NCBI RefSeq assembly: GCF_900129465.1
Contig: NZ_FSRA01000001.1
Span: 744,001 to 808,000 of the forward strand
DNA: 64,000 nt
Direction: 5' to 3'
Source of the DNA: Chitinophaga niabensis
Lineage (GTDB): Bacteria > Bacteroidota > Bacteroidia > Chitinophagales > Chitinophagaceae
The notes below the pieces were generated by a model, which was given only the letters and a program-made list of their open reading frames with translations, ran no database searches and had not been told where the DNA came from. Shown one piece after another: positions 18,051-27,202 of this stretch (within the stretch, counting starts at the first letter, position 1; each line of letters opens with the position of its first letter). Made by a program: the position numbers and the translations under genes.

Positions 18051-18143
18051 GGCAAGCTAGGTTTTATATAATAGAAATCCGGTCCGGCGGTGAAGCCGGT
18101 TAGTTAATTGTAAATACAGTAAGTATGCTGAGAGAAGAGTATG

Positions 18144-19289
18144 TTACATTAAAACAGTCACCTTGTTATTATTTATACTGAAGCGCATGCCGCTCAGTGA
18201 TTCAAGATGTTTCAATAATTCTTCCAATCCTTTGGAGCGGGAGTAGGTGCCTCCGAACTTCATAGGATTAGGCTTTCCTTCATAACTTATTTCAAGATTG
18301 TACCACCGTGCCAGGTTTCTCATAATAGACCGTATATCCTGGTCTTCAAAAAGGAAGTTCCCCTGCAGCCAGGCAAGCGCCTGGTCTGTATCAACGTCCT
18401 TTTTCTGCATTTGGTTGTTGCCCGAAAAGATGGTGGCTTGCTGGCCGGGCCTGAGACTTACCATGCCGTTCGGGCCTGTTACATTTACACCTCCTTCCAC
18501 CAGTGTAGTGGATACCTGGTCTTCATCCTCATAGGCGGAAATATTAAAGCTGGTGCCGGTAGCAAGGACCTCTGCTTCGCCGGCCCTGACCCTGAAAGGC
18601 TGTTCACTGTTTTTAGCCACATCAAAATAAGCTTCCCCCGAGAGTGTTACCACGCGTTCCTTACCTGTAAATGCAGTGGGCCAGGTAAGGCTTGTGGCGG
18701 AATTAAGCCACACTACGGTGCCATCCGGTAACGTGATCCGGTATTGACCTCCGCGTGGAATGCTAAGCGTATTATTGCGATTTTGGAAGGGCGGATCTGC
18801 TGCTTCATATAATAATTGTCCGTTGGCAAGCTTGGATACTTTAATACCTCCTTTATTGAACAACATGCCGGTATCCGCATCGTCAAGTGTGATCTCAGAG
18901 CCATCAGATAACGTTAGCCGTGCAGCTTTACTGCCCGGTTTAACTGCTTTCTCTGTATAGTATCGTTTTACCTCTTTATCAGCACCGTTCATGCGGAAGA
19001 TCCAGACCGCGGCCATGCAGCACAGCAGGAGAGAGGCTGCTACTGCCATCTTTCTTAACGTGAATATCCCGGTGTTCCTTTTCTCCGGCTTCTTTTTAAA
19101 GATCTGATCTTCAATATGAGTACGCATCAGCCGCTGCACCAGCAAACGCTCTTCCTCACTGCTCCATCGCCAGCCGGAAGAGGCCTGTCTTTCTGCAAAC
19201 CATTTTTCAAGCAATGCTTTTTGCTCCGGGCTGCAGGCACCGGCTTCGTATTGCTTTAAAAGGGCTGTTATTTCTTCTTTACCGATCAT
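18144..19289 (-). CDS. FecR-family anti-sigma factor
   Basis: 381 residues with a cytoplasmic N-terminus, one membrane helix (about 75-98, MAVAASLLLCCMAAVWIF), a periplasmic FecR domain (SIPRGGQYRITLPDGTVVWL, GEAYFDVAKNSEQPFRV) and a C-terminal DUF4974 domain (FEDQDIRSIMRNLARWYN). It relays the state of the STN domain of the next SusC to the sigma factor. The gene lies 73 bases after the sigma gene and 93 before SusC. Confidence 0.93.
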   Translation of the reverse strand: MIGKEEITALLKQYEAGACSPEQKALLEKWFAERQASSGWRWSSEEERLLVQRLMRTHIEDQIFKKKPEKRNTGIFTLRKMAVAASLLLCCMAAVWIFRMNGADKEVKRYYTEKAVKPGSKAARLTLSDGSEITLDDADTGMLFNKGGIKVSKLANGQLLYEAADPPFQNRNNTLSIPRGGQYRITLPDGTVVWLNSATSLTWPTAFTGKERVVTLSGEAYFDVAKNSEQPFRVRAGEAEVLATGTSFNISAYEDEDQVSTTLVEGGVNVTGPNGMVSLRPGQQATIFSGNNQMQKKDVDTDQALAWLQGNFLFEDQDIRSIMRNLARWYNLEISYEGKPNPMKFGGTYSRSKGLEELLKHLESLSGMRFSINNNKVTVLM

Positions 19290-19362
19290 CAGATCAACGT
19301 GGTTCAGTAGTAAGTGTCAGAATAAGGAAGTTGGTAGTAGATGGAATGAAAAATAATTTTTC

Positions 19363-19947
19363 TCAGAGGCTTTTCAGCAATATTAACAGCAGTAGGGCAG
19401 AGGGAAGATCTCCTTCCATTTTAAGACGGATGAGTTTCAATGAGTTACTGATCTGTTTTTTTACCGTTTTATCGGAGATATTCAGCCTGGCAGCTATCTC
19501 CCGGTAGGAAAGCCGCTGTTCACGGCTTAACAGGAAAACCTCCCTCATTTTAGGAGGAAGGTTTGCCACTTCGGTATTAATAATAGATTGCAATTCACCA
19601 TGGATCATTAGTTCCTCCGGACTTTCATCATGCGCCTGTAAAAAATTCAGGAGAGAGGACAGGTAGTCCCTTTTCCGGATATTCATCCGGATATACCGCA
19701 GCGCTTTATACCGGGCAATAGAAAAAATATACGCTTTGAAAGACTGCACATTACCCAGGGAGGTGCGTTGCTGCCATACGGTAATAAAAGTATCCTGCAC
19801 AATATCCATACTGTCTTCCTTATCCTGCAGTACATGCATTACATAGCCGAAAAGCGGCTCCCAGTAACGGTCGTACAGCTCAGAAAAAGCCTTTTCATCT
19901 CCTGAGGACAGGAATTGAATGAACCCAGTTTCTTCAACCGAACACAT
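19363..19947 (-). CDS. ECF RNA polymerase sigma factor
   Basis: 194-residue sigma-70 of the Bacteroidota expansion group. Region 2 includes YDRYWEPLFGYVMHVLQ and MDIVQDTFITVWQQR. Region 4 includes NLPPKMREVFLLSREQRLSYREIAARLNI (in two parts) and SDKTVKKQISNSL. The last residues form a hydrophobic tail (LLLLILLKSL), which is common in this group. It should drive the operon from here to 6660 when the FecR partner releases it. On the minus strand the word TTACTTTG lies about 45 bases upstream, one base from a -7 box; this is weak evidence for its own promoter. Confidence 0.92.
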   Translation of the reverse strand: MCSVEETGFIQFLSSGDEKAFSELYDRYWEPLFGYVMHVLQDKEDSMDIVQDTFITVWQQRTSLGNVQSFKAYIFSIARYKALRYIRMNIRKRDYLSSLLNFLQAHDESPEELMIHGELQSIINTEVANLPPKMREVFLLSREQRLSYREIAARLNISDKTVKKQISNSLKLIRLKMEGDLPSALLLLILLKSL

Positions 19948-20067
19948 GAAATTGATATGTTTTTTTTAAACGTGGATGATGGAGGTCAAAGTAAATTAGG
20001 ACAATTTTTTGATAGATGCAAGAAGAGGGCATTAAAGCCGGTGTTGTAACACGCTATTCAGGTATAA

Positions 20068-20826
20068 TTATTTATTCCTTTTAGCATAATCTGTTGGCGT
20101 CATGCCGAATTGTTTAAGGAAAAGTTTGGCAAAATTGGCCTGTGATTGAAATCCTACTTCATCGGCTATTTCAAAGATCTTATAATTGCCCGAAATCAGT
20201 AATTCTGCCGCCTTTTTAAGCCGGGTGGTATTGATCAGTTCATGCGGCGTCATGTTGGAAATACCGCTGATCTTCCGGTAGAGCGTAGCCCGGCTCATGT
20301 TCATATATTTGGCCAGTTTCTCAACATCCAGGTCAATGTCCTGTATCTGGCTCCTGATAGCCTGGTTTAATTGCTCAAGGAAGGTTTGGTCAGATTTCGA
20401 GTGCGCAATGCTGGTGATATCAGCGGATGGGGATTGGAAAAAATGCTGCGTTATCCTGGCTCGGTTGTTAAACAGGTTGGTGATCTGCACCCGCAGATGT
20501 TCCGGAGAAAAAGGTTTGTCTATATAGGCATCTGCACCCATATCCAGCCCTTCTATCCTGGATTGCAGCATGTTTTTAGCCGTAAGGAGTATAACCGGGA
20601 TATGGCTGTAAGAAACTGTATTCTTAATATTGCGGCAAAGTTCAAACCCGTCCATTTCCGGCATCATCACGTCACTTATAACCAGGTCTATTGATTCGGT
20701 TAATAATGTTGTTAGTGCTGATTTTCCATTGGATGCGGTGTAGATAGTGTAATTTTCTTCCAGTTCTTCCGTCAGGAATTCAAGAACATCCGCATCATCA
20801 TCTACCAGCAAAATCTTATATTTCAT
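20068..20826 (-). CDS. Response regulator with AraC-type DNA-binding domain
   Basis: 252 residues. An N-terminal receiver (ILLVDDDADVLEFL, phospho-acceptor D52 in VISDVMMPEMDG, Lys in IDKPFSP) is joined to a C-terminal AraC double helix-turn-helix (LAKYMNMSRATLYRKISGIS and EVGFQSQANFAKLFLKQFG). This is the output half of a hybrid two-component system (HTCS), here a separate protein. Its ATG overlaps the end of the sensor gene by 11 bases in another frame (ATGAAATATAA), so both are translated together. It probably activates the divergent SusCD glycosidase operon at 24145. Confidence 0.92.
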   Translation of the reverse strand: MKYKILLVDDDADVLEFLTEELEENYTIYTASNGKSALTTLLTESIDLVISDVMMPEMDGFELCRNIKNTVSYSHIPVILLTAKNMLQSRIEGLDMGADAYIDKPFSPEHLRVQITNLFNNRARITQHFFQSPSADITSIAHSKSDQTFLEQLNQAIRSQIQDIDLDVEKLAKYMNMSRATLYRKISGISNMTPHELINTTRLKKAAELLISGNYKIFEIADEVGFQSQANFAKLFLKQFGMTPTDYAKRNK

Positions 20827-23800
20827 GGGACGAGATTAAGTTATCTGTAGATATTATCAAAGGTATTTTTAGAATAAATACATTTTTACTGGTAACATCT
20901 TCTGAAATATAAAGTGTGCCTCCATGTAATTCTGCCAGGGACCGGGATAATGGCAGTCCGATACCTGTTCCTTCCTGGTGCTGGTTTTCACTCAGCCGGA
21001 AAAAGGGTTCAAAGATCTTCTCCTTTTTGCTGGCAGGGATAATATAACCATCATTCGAAAATTCGATAATAAAGTATTCAGTGGTTGGCTGCTGCAACCT
21101 GATCTTAACGGAGTGCTGTGAATATTTGATGGCATTGCTGAACAGGTTGCTCAGGATCTTATGGAGGGCTTCTTCATCTACATAAGCATGTAAAGCGGGA
21201 AGCGGCTGCAGTGAAAATGAAATATGTTTTTGTTCTGCAAGTGGTTTAAAGCTGAAAAATATATCCTCCAGTAATTTACTGACATCTATTTTCCGGAAGG
21301 TGAGGCTAAATCCTTTTGCTTCTGTTTTCCGGAAATCAAGCAGCTGATTGGTGAGATTGACTAACCTGTTGGTGCTTTTCTCCATTCTTGCCAGGTTCTT
21401 GGCGATAGCGGGAATATGGATGGCCTGTTTGATCACTTTTTCCAACGGGCCCTTAATAAGCGTGAGAGGAGATCTTATCTCGTGTGCAATATTGGTAAGG
21501 AAATTCATTTTTGCCTGGTAGATCTCTATATTTCGTTCATGTTCTATTTGCAGCAACCTTATCCGTTTCTTTTCCTGGATACGCTTATAATAGAAGCGGG
21601 CTATGTAATACACGATAGCTGCAATGGTGAGTGTGTAGAAAAGATAAGCCCATATACTGGCCCAAAAGGGAGGAGATATTTTAATGGTAACGGCTACCGG
21701 TTCCCCCCATTTCCCATTATTACCGGCAGCTTTTACGGCAAAGGTGTAAGTACCGGGGGAAAGATCCGTAAAATAGGCCTTGTTACTTTTGGTATTTATC
21801 CAGTTGTTATCCAGCCCTTCCATGGTGTAAGCATATTGCGTCATGGTAGGAGCTGTATAGCTCAGCGCAGCAAAATCAATACTGAAAGAAGCCTCATTGT
21901 AGGCAAGTTCTATTTCAGGAGTGATCATCACGAACCTCGTTTGCCCTGGTTTACTGGGTGTTTCCTTACTGCTGATCCGGAAATCGGTAATGTACAGCGG
22001 AGGAGTAAATGTATCTCGGATAAAAGACCTGGGATTAAAGCTGATCATTCCCCTCACACTGCCAAAGTACATATTCCCCTCCTTGTCTTTATAACCCGAG
22101 TTGTAATTGAACTGGTCATTTAACAGGCCATGGGCCTGCGTAAACAATTGAAGGGTTTCTTTTTCCGGATCAAAACAAACCAGCCCCCGGCTGGTACTTA
22201 CCCATAGTTTATATTGTTCATCCTCCAGGATTTTAAAGATATAATCACTTGGCCAGCCTGTTTTTGTGGTGTAACGGGTGAACTTGTTCTGTTTCCGGTC
22301 GAGCCTGCATATACCACCTCCTTCGGTGGCAACCCATAGAACACCTTTGCTGTCTTCAAAAGTACTATTCACCATATTACTGCCAATGCTTGATCTGTTG
22401 AGCGGATCATACCTGTATTGCCCCCTTGATGCGGATGCGCTGTTGTAATGTAATAACCCCTGGCCATGAGTGGCTATCCAAACTGTACCATCGCTGCTTT
22501 GCATCACATTATGAATGTTGTAGTTTTCCAACACCTCTTTCACATTGGTGAAATTTTCAGTAGCAGTATCATATTGCATCAGATCAGCCTGGCTGCCTAT
22601 GAGGATCTCCCCGGATTGTGCCCGGATGATGGAAAGGATGAAATTATAGTTCAGGTTGCAGTTTGCTTTTGTATACTTTTTAATGACCTTTCCGGTATTG
22701 ATATTCATTATATCTATTCCGTGATGGAACAAGCCTATCCATAGCTCGTTACCTTTAGCCAGCAGGCCATGAACATTAGAATGTGAAATATCCCCCGGTT
22801 TTCCGCCGGGCAGGTAATGAGTTATATTCCCGGTTTTGGGATTAAGCTTATTTAATCCATTGTCCTCCGTACCTATCCAGAGGTTGCCGTATTTATCCTG
22901 CGTTATTTCACGCACGGCATTGCCACTCAGCGTACGGGGATTATTATTGGGAAAGTATTTATGGAATGGGGCATATTGTTTGGGGAAGTAATTGATACCA
23001 CCAAAGAAAGTTCCCGCCCATAAACCACCTTCCTTATCCTTACAAACTGTGTATATAGAATTATCAGATAGTGAATAAGGGTCGTTATAGTCTTTTTTAA
23101 GATTTGTATAGGTGTTTTTATCCAGGTCATATACATAAATACCTGATTCTGCCGCTACCCAGTATTCATTGTCATTTATCTGCACAAAGTCCCTTACATA
23201 AACGGGTGTTTTATCTGAATTACTAAGTAATGCATCTTTATAGGTACCTGTTGTTATGTCAAATATTTTTATTCCCTGTGTTGTTGTGCCCAGTAATAAC
23301 TTTCCATTCCTGCAATCGAGGATAGTATTGATGATCTTTATCTCTGTAGGATGGGAATGGGAGAAAATATCAAAGGAGGTCAGCGTGCCTTTACCAGGGT
23401 CATAACATTTCAGTAGCTCGTTTGCCGTATACCAAAGCTGGTCTCCGGAATCAATACAAAGAGATGTAATGGTCTCCTGGCTGCCGCTGAAGACCGGGAT
23501 TGCGCGGTTAAGCTGTTCATTATATTGGTATATCCTTTCACCTATCAGGAACCAGATATTGCCCTTGCTGTCTGATTTTATGGACCATATAACAGCTGCA
23601 ATGTTGGAGGCTGGCAGTAAACGAAATTTTTCAGTTTCGGGTTGATAAAGGTATATACCGTTATCCGTTCCTATCCACAACCGCTTTTTATTGTCTTCGA
23701 ATAAGCAGCGTATAAAGTTGTTTCCTATGGAGGTGGAGTCTTCAGCGTTGTTCCTGAAAATTTTAAAGGAGGTGCCATCAAACCTGTTTAGCCCGTCCTT

Positions 23801-23980
23801 TGTACCAAACCACATGAATCCCTTGCTATCCTGGTAGGCACACCATACTGTATTGTGCGAGAGCCCGTCTTCAACCTGGTAGTGGCGGAAAGTATATTGT
23901 TGAGAAGATGCTTTAAAGATACCACAGAGCATCATCCCCAGTAGAAAAAGCAGACGCATTCTCATGAAGGCATATTTCAT
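20816..23980 (-). CDS. Propeller-sensor histidine kinase (sensor half of a split HTCS)
   Basis: 1054 residues. After a signal sequence come about 14 two-component propeller repeats (VWCAYQDSKGFMWFGTKDGL, SKGNIWFLI, KLWVSTSRGLVCFDP) forming a double periplasmic propeller. A Y_Y_Y domain follows (about 700-765, YTMEGLDNNWI and LSPGTYTFAVKA), then a membrane helix near 775-795, a HisKA dimerisation helix with the phospho-accepting His in NIAHEIRSPLT (H833) and a HATPase (NLFSNAIKYS, GTGIGLPLSRSL). The protein stops right after the HATPase, where HTCS proteins usually continue into the receiver. It should sense an oligosaccharide in the periplasm. Confidence 0.92.
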   Translation of the reverse strand: MKYAFMRMRLLFLLGMMLCGIFKASSQQYTFRHYQVEDGLSHNTVWCAYQDSKGFMWFGTKDGLNRFDGTSFKIFRNNAEDSTSIGNNFIRCLFEDNKKRLWIGTDNGIYLYQPETEKFRLLPASNIAAVIWSIKSDSKGNIWFLIGERIYQYNEQLNRAIPVFSGSQETITSLCIDSGDQLWYTANELLKCYDPGKGTLTSFDIFSHSHPTEIKIINTILDCRNGKLLLGTTTQGIKIFDITTGTYKDALLSNSDKTPVYVRDFVQINDNEYWVAAESGIYVYDLDKNTYTNLKKDYNDPYSLSDNSIYTVCKDKEGGLWAGTFFGGINYFPKQYAPFHKYFPNNNPRTLSGNAVREITQDKYGNLWIGTEDNGLNKLNPKTGNITHYLPGGKPGDISHSNVHGLLAKGNELWIGLFHHGIDIMNINTGKVIKKYTKANCNLNYNFILSIIRAQSGEILIGSQADLMQYDTATENFTNVKEVLENYNIHNVMQSSDGTVWIATHGQGLLHYNSASASRGQYRYDPLNRSSIGSNMVNSTFEDSKGVLWVATEGGGICRLDRKQNKFTRYTTKTGWPSDYIFKILEDEQYKLWVSTSRGLVCFDPEKETLQLFTQAHGLLNDQFNYNSGYKDKEGNMYFGSVRGMISFNPRSFIRDTFTPPLYITDFRISSKETPSKPGQTRFVMITPEIELAYNEASFSIDFAALSYTAPTMTQYAYTMEGLDNNWINTKSNKAYFTDLSPGTYTFAVKAAGNNGKWGEPVAVTIKISPPFWASIWAYLFYTLTIAAIVYYIARFYYKRIQEKKRIRLLQIEHERNIEIYQAKMNFLTNIAHEIRSPLTLIKGPLEKVIKQAIHIPAIAKNLARMEKSTNRLVNLTNQLLDFRKTEAKGFSLTFRKIDVSKLLEDIFFSFKPLAEQKHISFSLQPLPALHAYVDEEALHKILSNLFSNAIKYSQHSVKIRLQQPTTEYFIIEFSNDGYIIPASKKEKIFEPFFRLSENQHQEGTGIGLPLSRSLAELHGGTLYISEDVTSKNVFILKIPLIISTDNLISSHEI

Positions 23981-24014
23981 GCGTAAGTTAAAGGTTTAAG
24001 CCGATTAAGTAAAA

Positions 24015-24042
24015 TGAGACAAATAAACAAAGTATTGAGACA
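24015..24042 (+). promoter_or_regulatory. Candidate direct-repeat operator for the split HTCS
   Basis: The word TGAGACA occurs at 24015-24021 and again at 24036-24042, exactly 21 bases apart (two helical turns), in the gap between the sensor kinase gene and the SusC gene. AraC-type domains commonly bind such in-phase direct repeats. It is upstream of both divergent genes. Short word length makes chance possible. Confidence 0.35.
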
Positions 24043-24144
24043 TATTGTTTTCTGTAAGAGGTATTTTATAGGTTCCTTTAGGTAGGAATTTGTATGTAGA
24101 AGTTTTAATAGTTGTCATTATCTAAAATAACAATCCACGCTGTT

Positions 24145-27100
24145 ATGAAAAAACTTTACTTGTCTGCTATCCCACATAGCAGATGTAAACAATTGTTTCC
24201 ACTAATTTCCTTTGCCACTTTTAAACGGATCACGGTACTGCTGATCTTCCTGCTTTCTTCATTTGTTGCTTTTTCACAGGTGACTATCTCAGGTAAGGTA
24301 ACGGATAGCACCGGTACTGCATTGCCTGGCGCTACTGTTTTAGAGAAAGGCACCACAAAAATGGCACTCACCAATGGAGAAGGGAATTTTACAATTAACG
24401 TTAGTAGTGACAAGGCTATCCTGGTAATTAGCTTTGTTGGTTTTCAGACGATTGAAAAGCCAGCTGCTAACGGCGTAATTACCCTGAAGCAGCTTGAAAG
24501 CAAACTGGAGGACTTTGTAGTTGTAGGTTATGGCGCGCAGCGGAAAAAAGACCTTACCGGCGCTGTATCTGTTGTTAAAGCGGAGGATATTCAAAAGCGG
24601 CAGGTTACAACGGTTGCTGAAGCATTACAGGGGCAGGCCTCTGGTATAAAGGTGCGTGCGGCAGGTCAGCCGGGTTCTGAGGCACAGATCCAGATCCGGG
24701 GTTTGAAAAACCTCTCAGATGCCAATCCCTTATATGTAATTGATGGGTTGATCACTAACGCCAACCGGGACTTTAACCCGGACGACATCGAATCCCTTCA
24801 GATCCTGAAAGATGCGTCTGCGGCTGCCATCTATGGATCGAGGGCAGCAAACGGAGTGATCATCATCACCACAAAAAAGGGTAAGAATGGACCTATGAAA
24901 GTGGAAGTTTCCGCAAAGGCCGCTACCCAAACAATACCCCGTTATAAGCTGGCCGATACAAACGAGTTTACCAAACTAAACTACATGGCATATGATAATG
25001 CCGGTGTGCCCAGGCAGAACCTCCAGGTGCAGAACAATACAGACTGGCAGGATGTGGCTTTCCGCACCGGTAATATGCAGGATTATAACGCCAGTTTTTC
25101 CGGTGGCAGCAACAATGGGAGTTACCTGGTATCAGCCGGGTATTTTGACAATAAAGGCACCGTGATCGGTACTAACTTTAACCGGCTTAGCCTCAGGGTA
25201 AATACGCAGGGAAAGAAAGGGATCTTTACAATAGGGGAAAACCTGGCCATCAGTTATGGTAAAGCAAAGGAAATGCAGGGGAATCCCATCGTGGATGTGG
25301 TACGTTTACTGCCCACCATACCTGTGTACGATCCTGCAAATCCGGGAGGTTACGGATATGGAAACGAATCCAGTGCCCGTACATTTGGAACAAATCCCCT
25401 GGCGATCGCCAATCTCCAGAATACTACAAATGCCAACCTGCGCATAAGGGGGAACCTGTTCTCTGAATTGCAGATACTGCCCTCCCTGAAGTATCGCCTG
25501 AACCTGGGGCTTGAAACCAGTAACGATCACTACAAATTTATCAGGAAGGTGGGTAACTGGACGCTTAATCAACCTATTGATCCCTCCAGGCTGATCGAGA
25601 ACCGGGCGCAGTATTTTTCAGGCCTGATAGAGAACACCCTGAACTTCAATAAAACATTTGACAAACACACCATAAATATAATAGCAGGCCAGTCGTACCA
25701 GCGCACGAACTATGAACTGATCGGCGGAAGCAAACTTAACATGTTGTACAATCCAAGTACAGGGCAGTATTACGACATCCTGGACCAGGGTAACTCTGCT
25801 TTAGCCAATGGTTACAGATTGCGCACAGACCTGATATCCTATTTTGGGAGGCTGGAATATAGTTATGCGGACAAATACCTGTTAAATGCCGTTGTTCGTA
25901 ATGACGCCTCTTCAAAATTTGGCCCTTCTTATAACACCAAAACCTTCCCCTCCGTTTCAGGAGCATGGAGGATCAGCAAAGAAGACTTCTTTTCTTCTTC
26001 CTTCATAAACGACCTTAAGGTGAGGGCCAGTTATGGTACCCTGGGTAGCAATAACATTAATGAGTATGAATACCAGGCCATCATCAATACATTTTCTACG
26101 GTTGTTTTTGGCCCCGGTCAGGCACAACAGCCTGGTGCTACACAGGTACAGCTGGCTAACTCAGATCTGCGCTGGGAAGTCTTAACACAACAGAACTATG
26201 GTGTGGATGCAGGTTTCCTGGATAACAGGTTAACAGTAACGGCGGAATACTTTATCACCAATACCAAAGATGTACTGTTAAACTATCCCATATTGCTCAC
26301 TACCGGAAATGATGGCGGCAATCCCCGGGTGAATGGCGTTACCCTTGCTAACCGCGGCTTTGAGTTAAGCGCGAATTACCGGGAAGACCGTACGGCTTTT
26401 AAGTATGGCATCGGTTTAAATGTTACCAGGTTGAAAAATGAAGTAGTGGACCTGGGCTATGGGAAAAATAAAACTTTTGTAGGTAATACCGTTACACAAC
26501 AAGGGCAGCCCATTGGTATGTGGTATGTATTGGAAACAGACGGTTTGTTTCAAACCCAGGCTGAGGTAGATAATTACAAGAATAAAAATGGCGTGGTGAT
26601 CCAGCCTTCTGCCAAACCTGGTGATATACGCTTTAAAGACAATAATGGAGACGGGCAGATCACCAATGATGATAAAGCCATTGTAGGCAGCCCATGGCCT
26701 AAACTTGAAATGGGGCTTAATTTCAATGCCGCTTACAAAGGATTTGAGTTCACCATGGACTGGTTCGCTTCATTTGGTGCCAAAGTATTTAACGGCCCCC
26801 GTAGCGTAACAGACCGGTTTGACGATAACTCCAATTACAGGAAAGGCATTCAGCCATGGACACCTGAAAATCCCAATACAAGCACCCCCAGGGCTTATTA
26901 TGGGACCACGCTGAATTCAAGAGGAGATATAGACAGATGGCTGGAGAATGGAAGTTTTGCCCGTATGAAGTACATCGGCCTGTCATACAGACTTCCATCA
27001 ACAGTTGTTAAAAGGATCGGTTTTGCCGATGCGCAGGTTTCCGTATCAGGACAAAATTTAATCACCATTACCAAATACACAGGTCTTGATCCCGAGTTTA

Positions 27101-27189
27101 GCAATACCAGCATTTTCGAAAAGGGATTTGATTATGGAGCTTTCCCTAATCTCAGAACATTTACCGTTGGTATCAATTTTGGATTTTAA
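24145..27189 (+). CDS. SusC/RagA TonB-dependent transporter without STN domain
   Basis: About 1014 residues from the ATG at 24145. The frame is open to a TTG at 24112, but the ATG gives MKKLYLSAIP and is preferred. A long signal region ends near FSQ, then a carboxypeptidase-D-like domain (VTISGKVTDSTGTALPGATV), the plug (FVVVGYGAQRKKDLTGA, NPLYVIDGLI, SLQILKDASAAAIYGSRA) and the barrel ending FTVGINFGF. There is no STN domain, in line with control by the two-component system beside it rather than by an ECF sigma/FecR pair. SusD follows after 13 bases. Confidence 0.93.
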   Translation: MKKLYLSAIPHSRCKQLFPLISFATFKRITVLLIFLLSSFVAFSQVTISGKVTDSTGTALPGATVLEKGTTKMALTNGEGNFTINVSSDKAILVISFVGFQTIEKPAANGVITLKQLESKLEDFVVVGYGAQRKKDLTGAVSVVKAEDIQKRQVTTVAEALQGQASGIKVRAAGQPGSEAQIQIRGLKNLSDANPLYVIDGLITNANRDFNPDDIESLQILKDASAAAIYGSRAANGVIIITTKKGKNGPMKVEVSAKAATQTIPRYKLADTNEFTKLNYMAYDNAGVPRQNLQVQNNTDWQDVAFRTGNMQDYNASFSGGSNNGSYLVSAGYFDNKGTVIGTNFNRLSLRVNTQGKKGIFTIGENLAISYGKAKEMQGNPIVDVVRLLPTIPVYDPANPGGYGYGNESSARTFGTNPLAIANLQNTTNANLRIRGNLFSELQILPSLKYRLNLGLETSNDHYKFIRKVGNWTLNQPIDPSRLIENRAQYFSGLIENTLNFNKTFDKHTINIIAGQSYQRTNYELIGGSKLNMLYNPSTGQYYDILDQGNSALANGYRLRTDLISYFGRLEYSYADKYLLNAVVRNDASSKFGPSYNTKTFPSVSGAWRISKEDFFSSSFINDLKVRASYGTLGSNNINEYEYQAIINTFSTVVFGPGQAQQPGATQVQLANSDLRWEVLTQQNYGVDAGFLDNRLTVTAEYFITNTKDVLLNYPILLTTGNDGGNPRVNGVTLANRGFELSANYREDRTAFKYGIGLNVTRLKNEVVDLGYGKNKTFVGNTVTQQGQPIGMWYVLETDGLFQTQAEVDNYKNKNGVVIQPSAKPGDIRFKDNNGDGQITNDDKAIVGSPWPKLEMGLNFNAAYKGFEFTMDWFASFGAKVFNGPRSVTDRFDDNSNYRKGIQPWTPENPNTSTPRAYYGTTLNSRGDIDRWLENGSFARMKYIGLSYRLPSTVVKRIGFADAQVSVSGQNLITITKYTGLDPEFSNTSIFEKGFDYGAFPNLRTFTVGINFGF

Positions 27190-27202
27190 AATAATATAGA
27201 CA

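Noticed and set aside
20816..20826. Sequencing error that splits a fused HTCS gene
   Set aside because: The overlap forms a clean start/stop (ATGAAATATAA) and the regulator begins exactly at a normal receiver N-terminus, so a natural two-gene form is at least as likely; it cannot be settled from one sequence.
24112..24144. TTG start for the SusC gene at 24112
   Set aside because: The ATG at 24145 gives a basic then hydrophobic signal sequence; the extra 11 residues add nothing recognisable.
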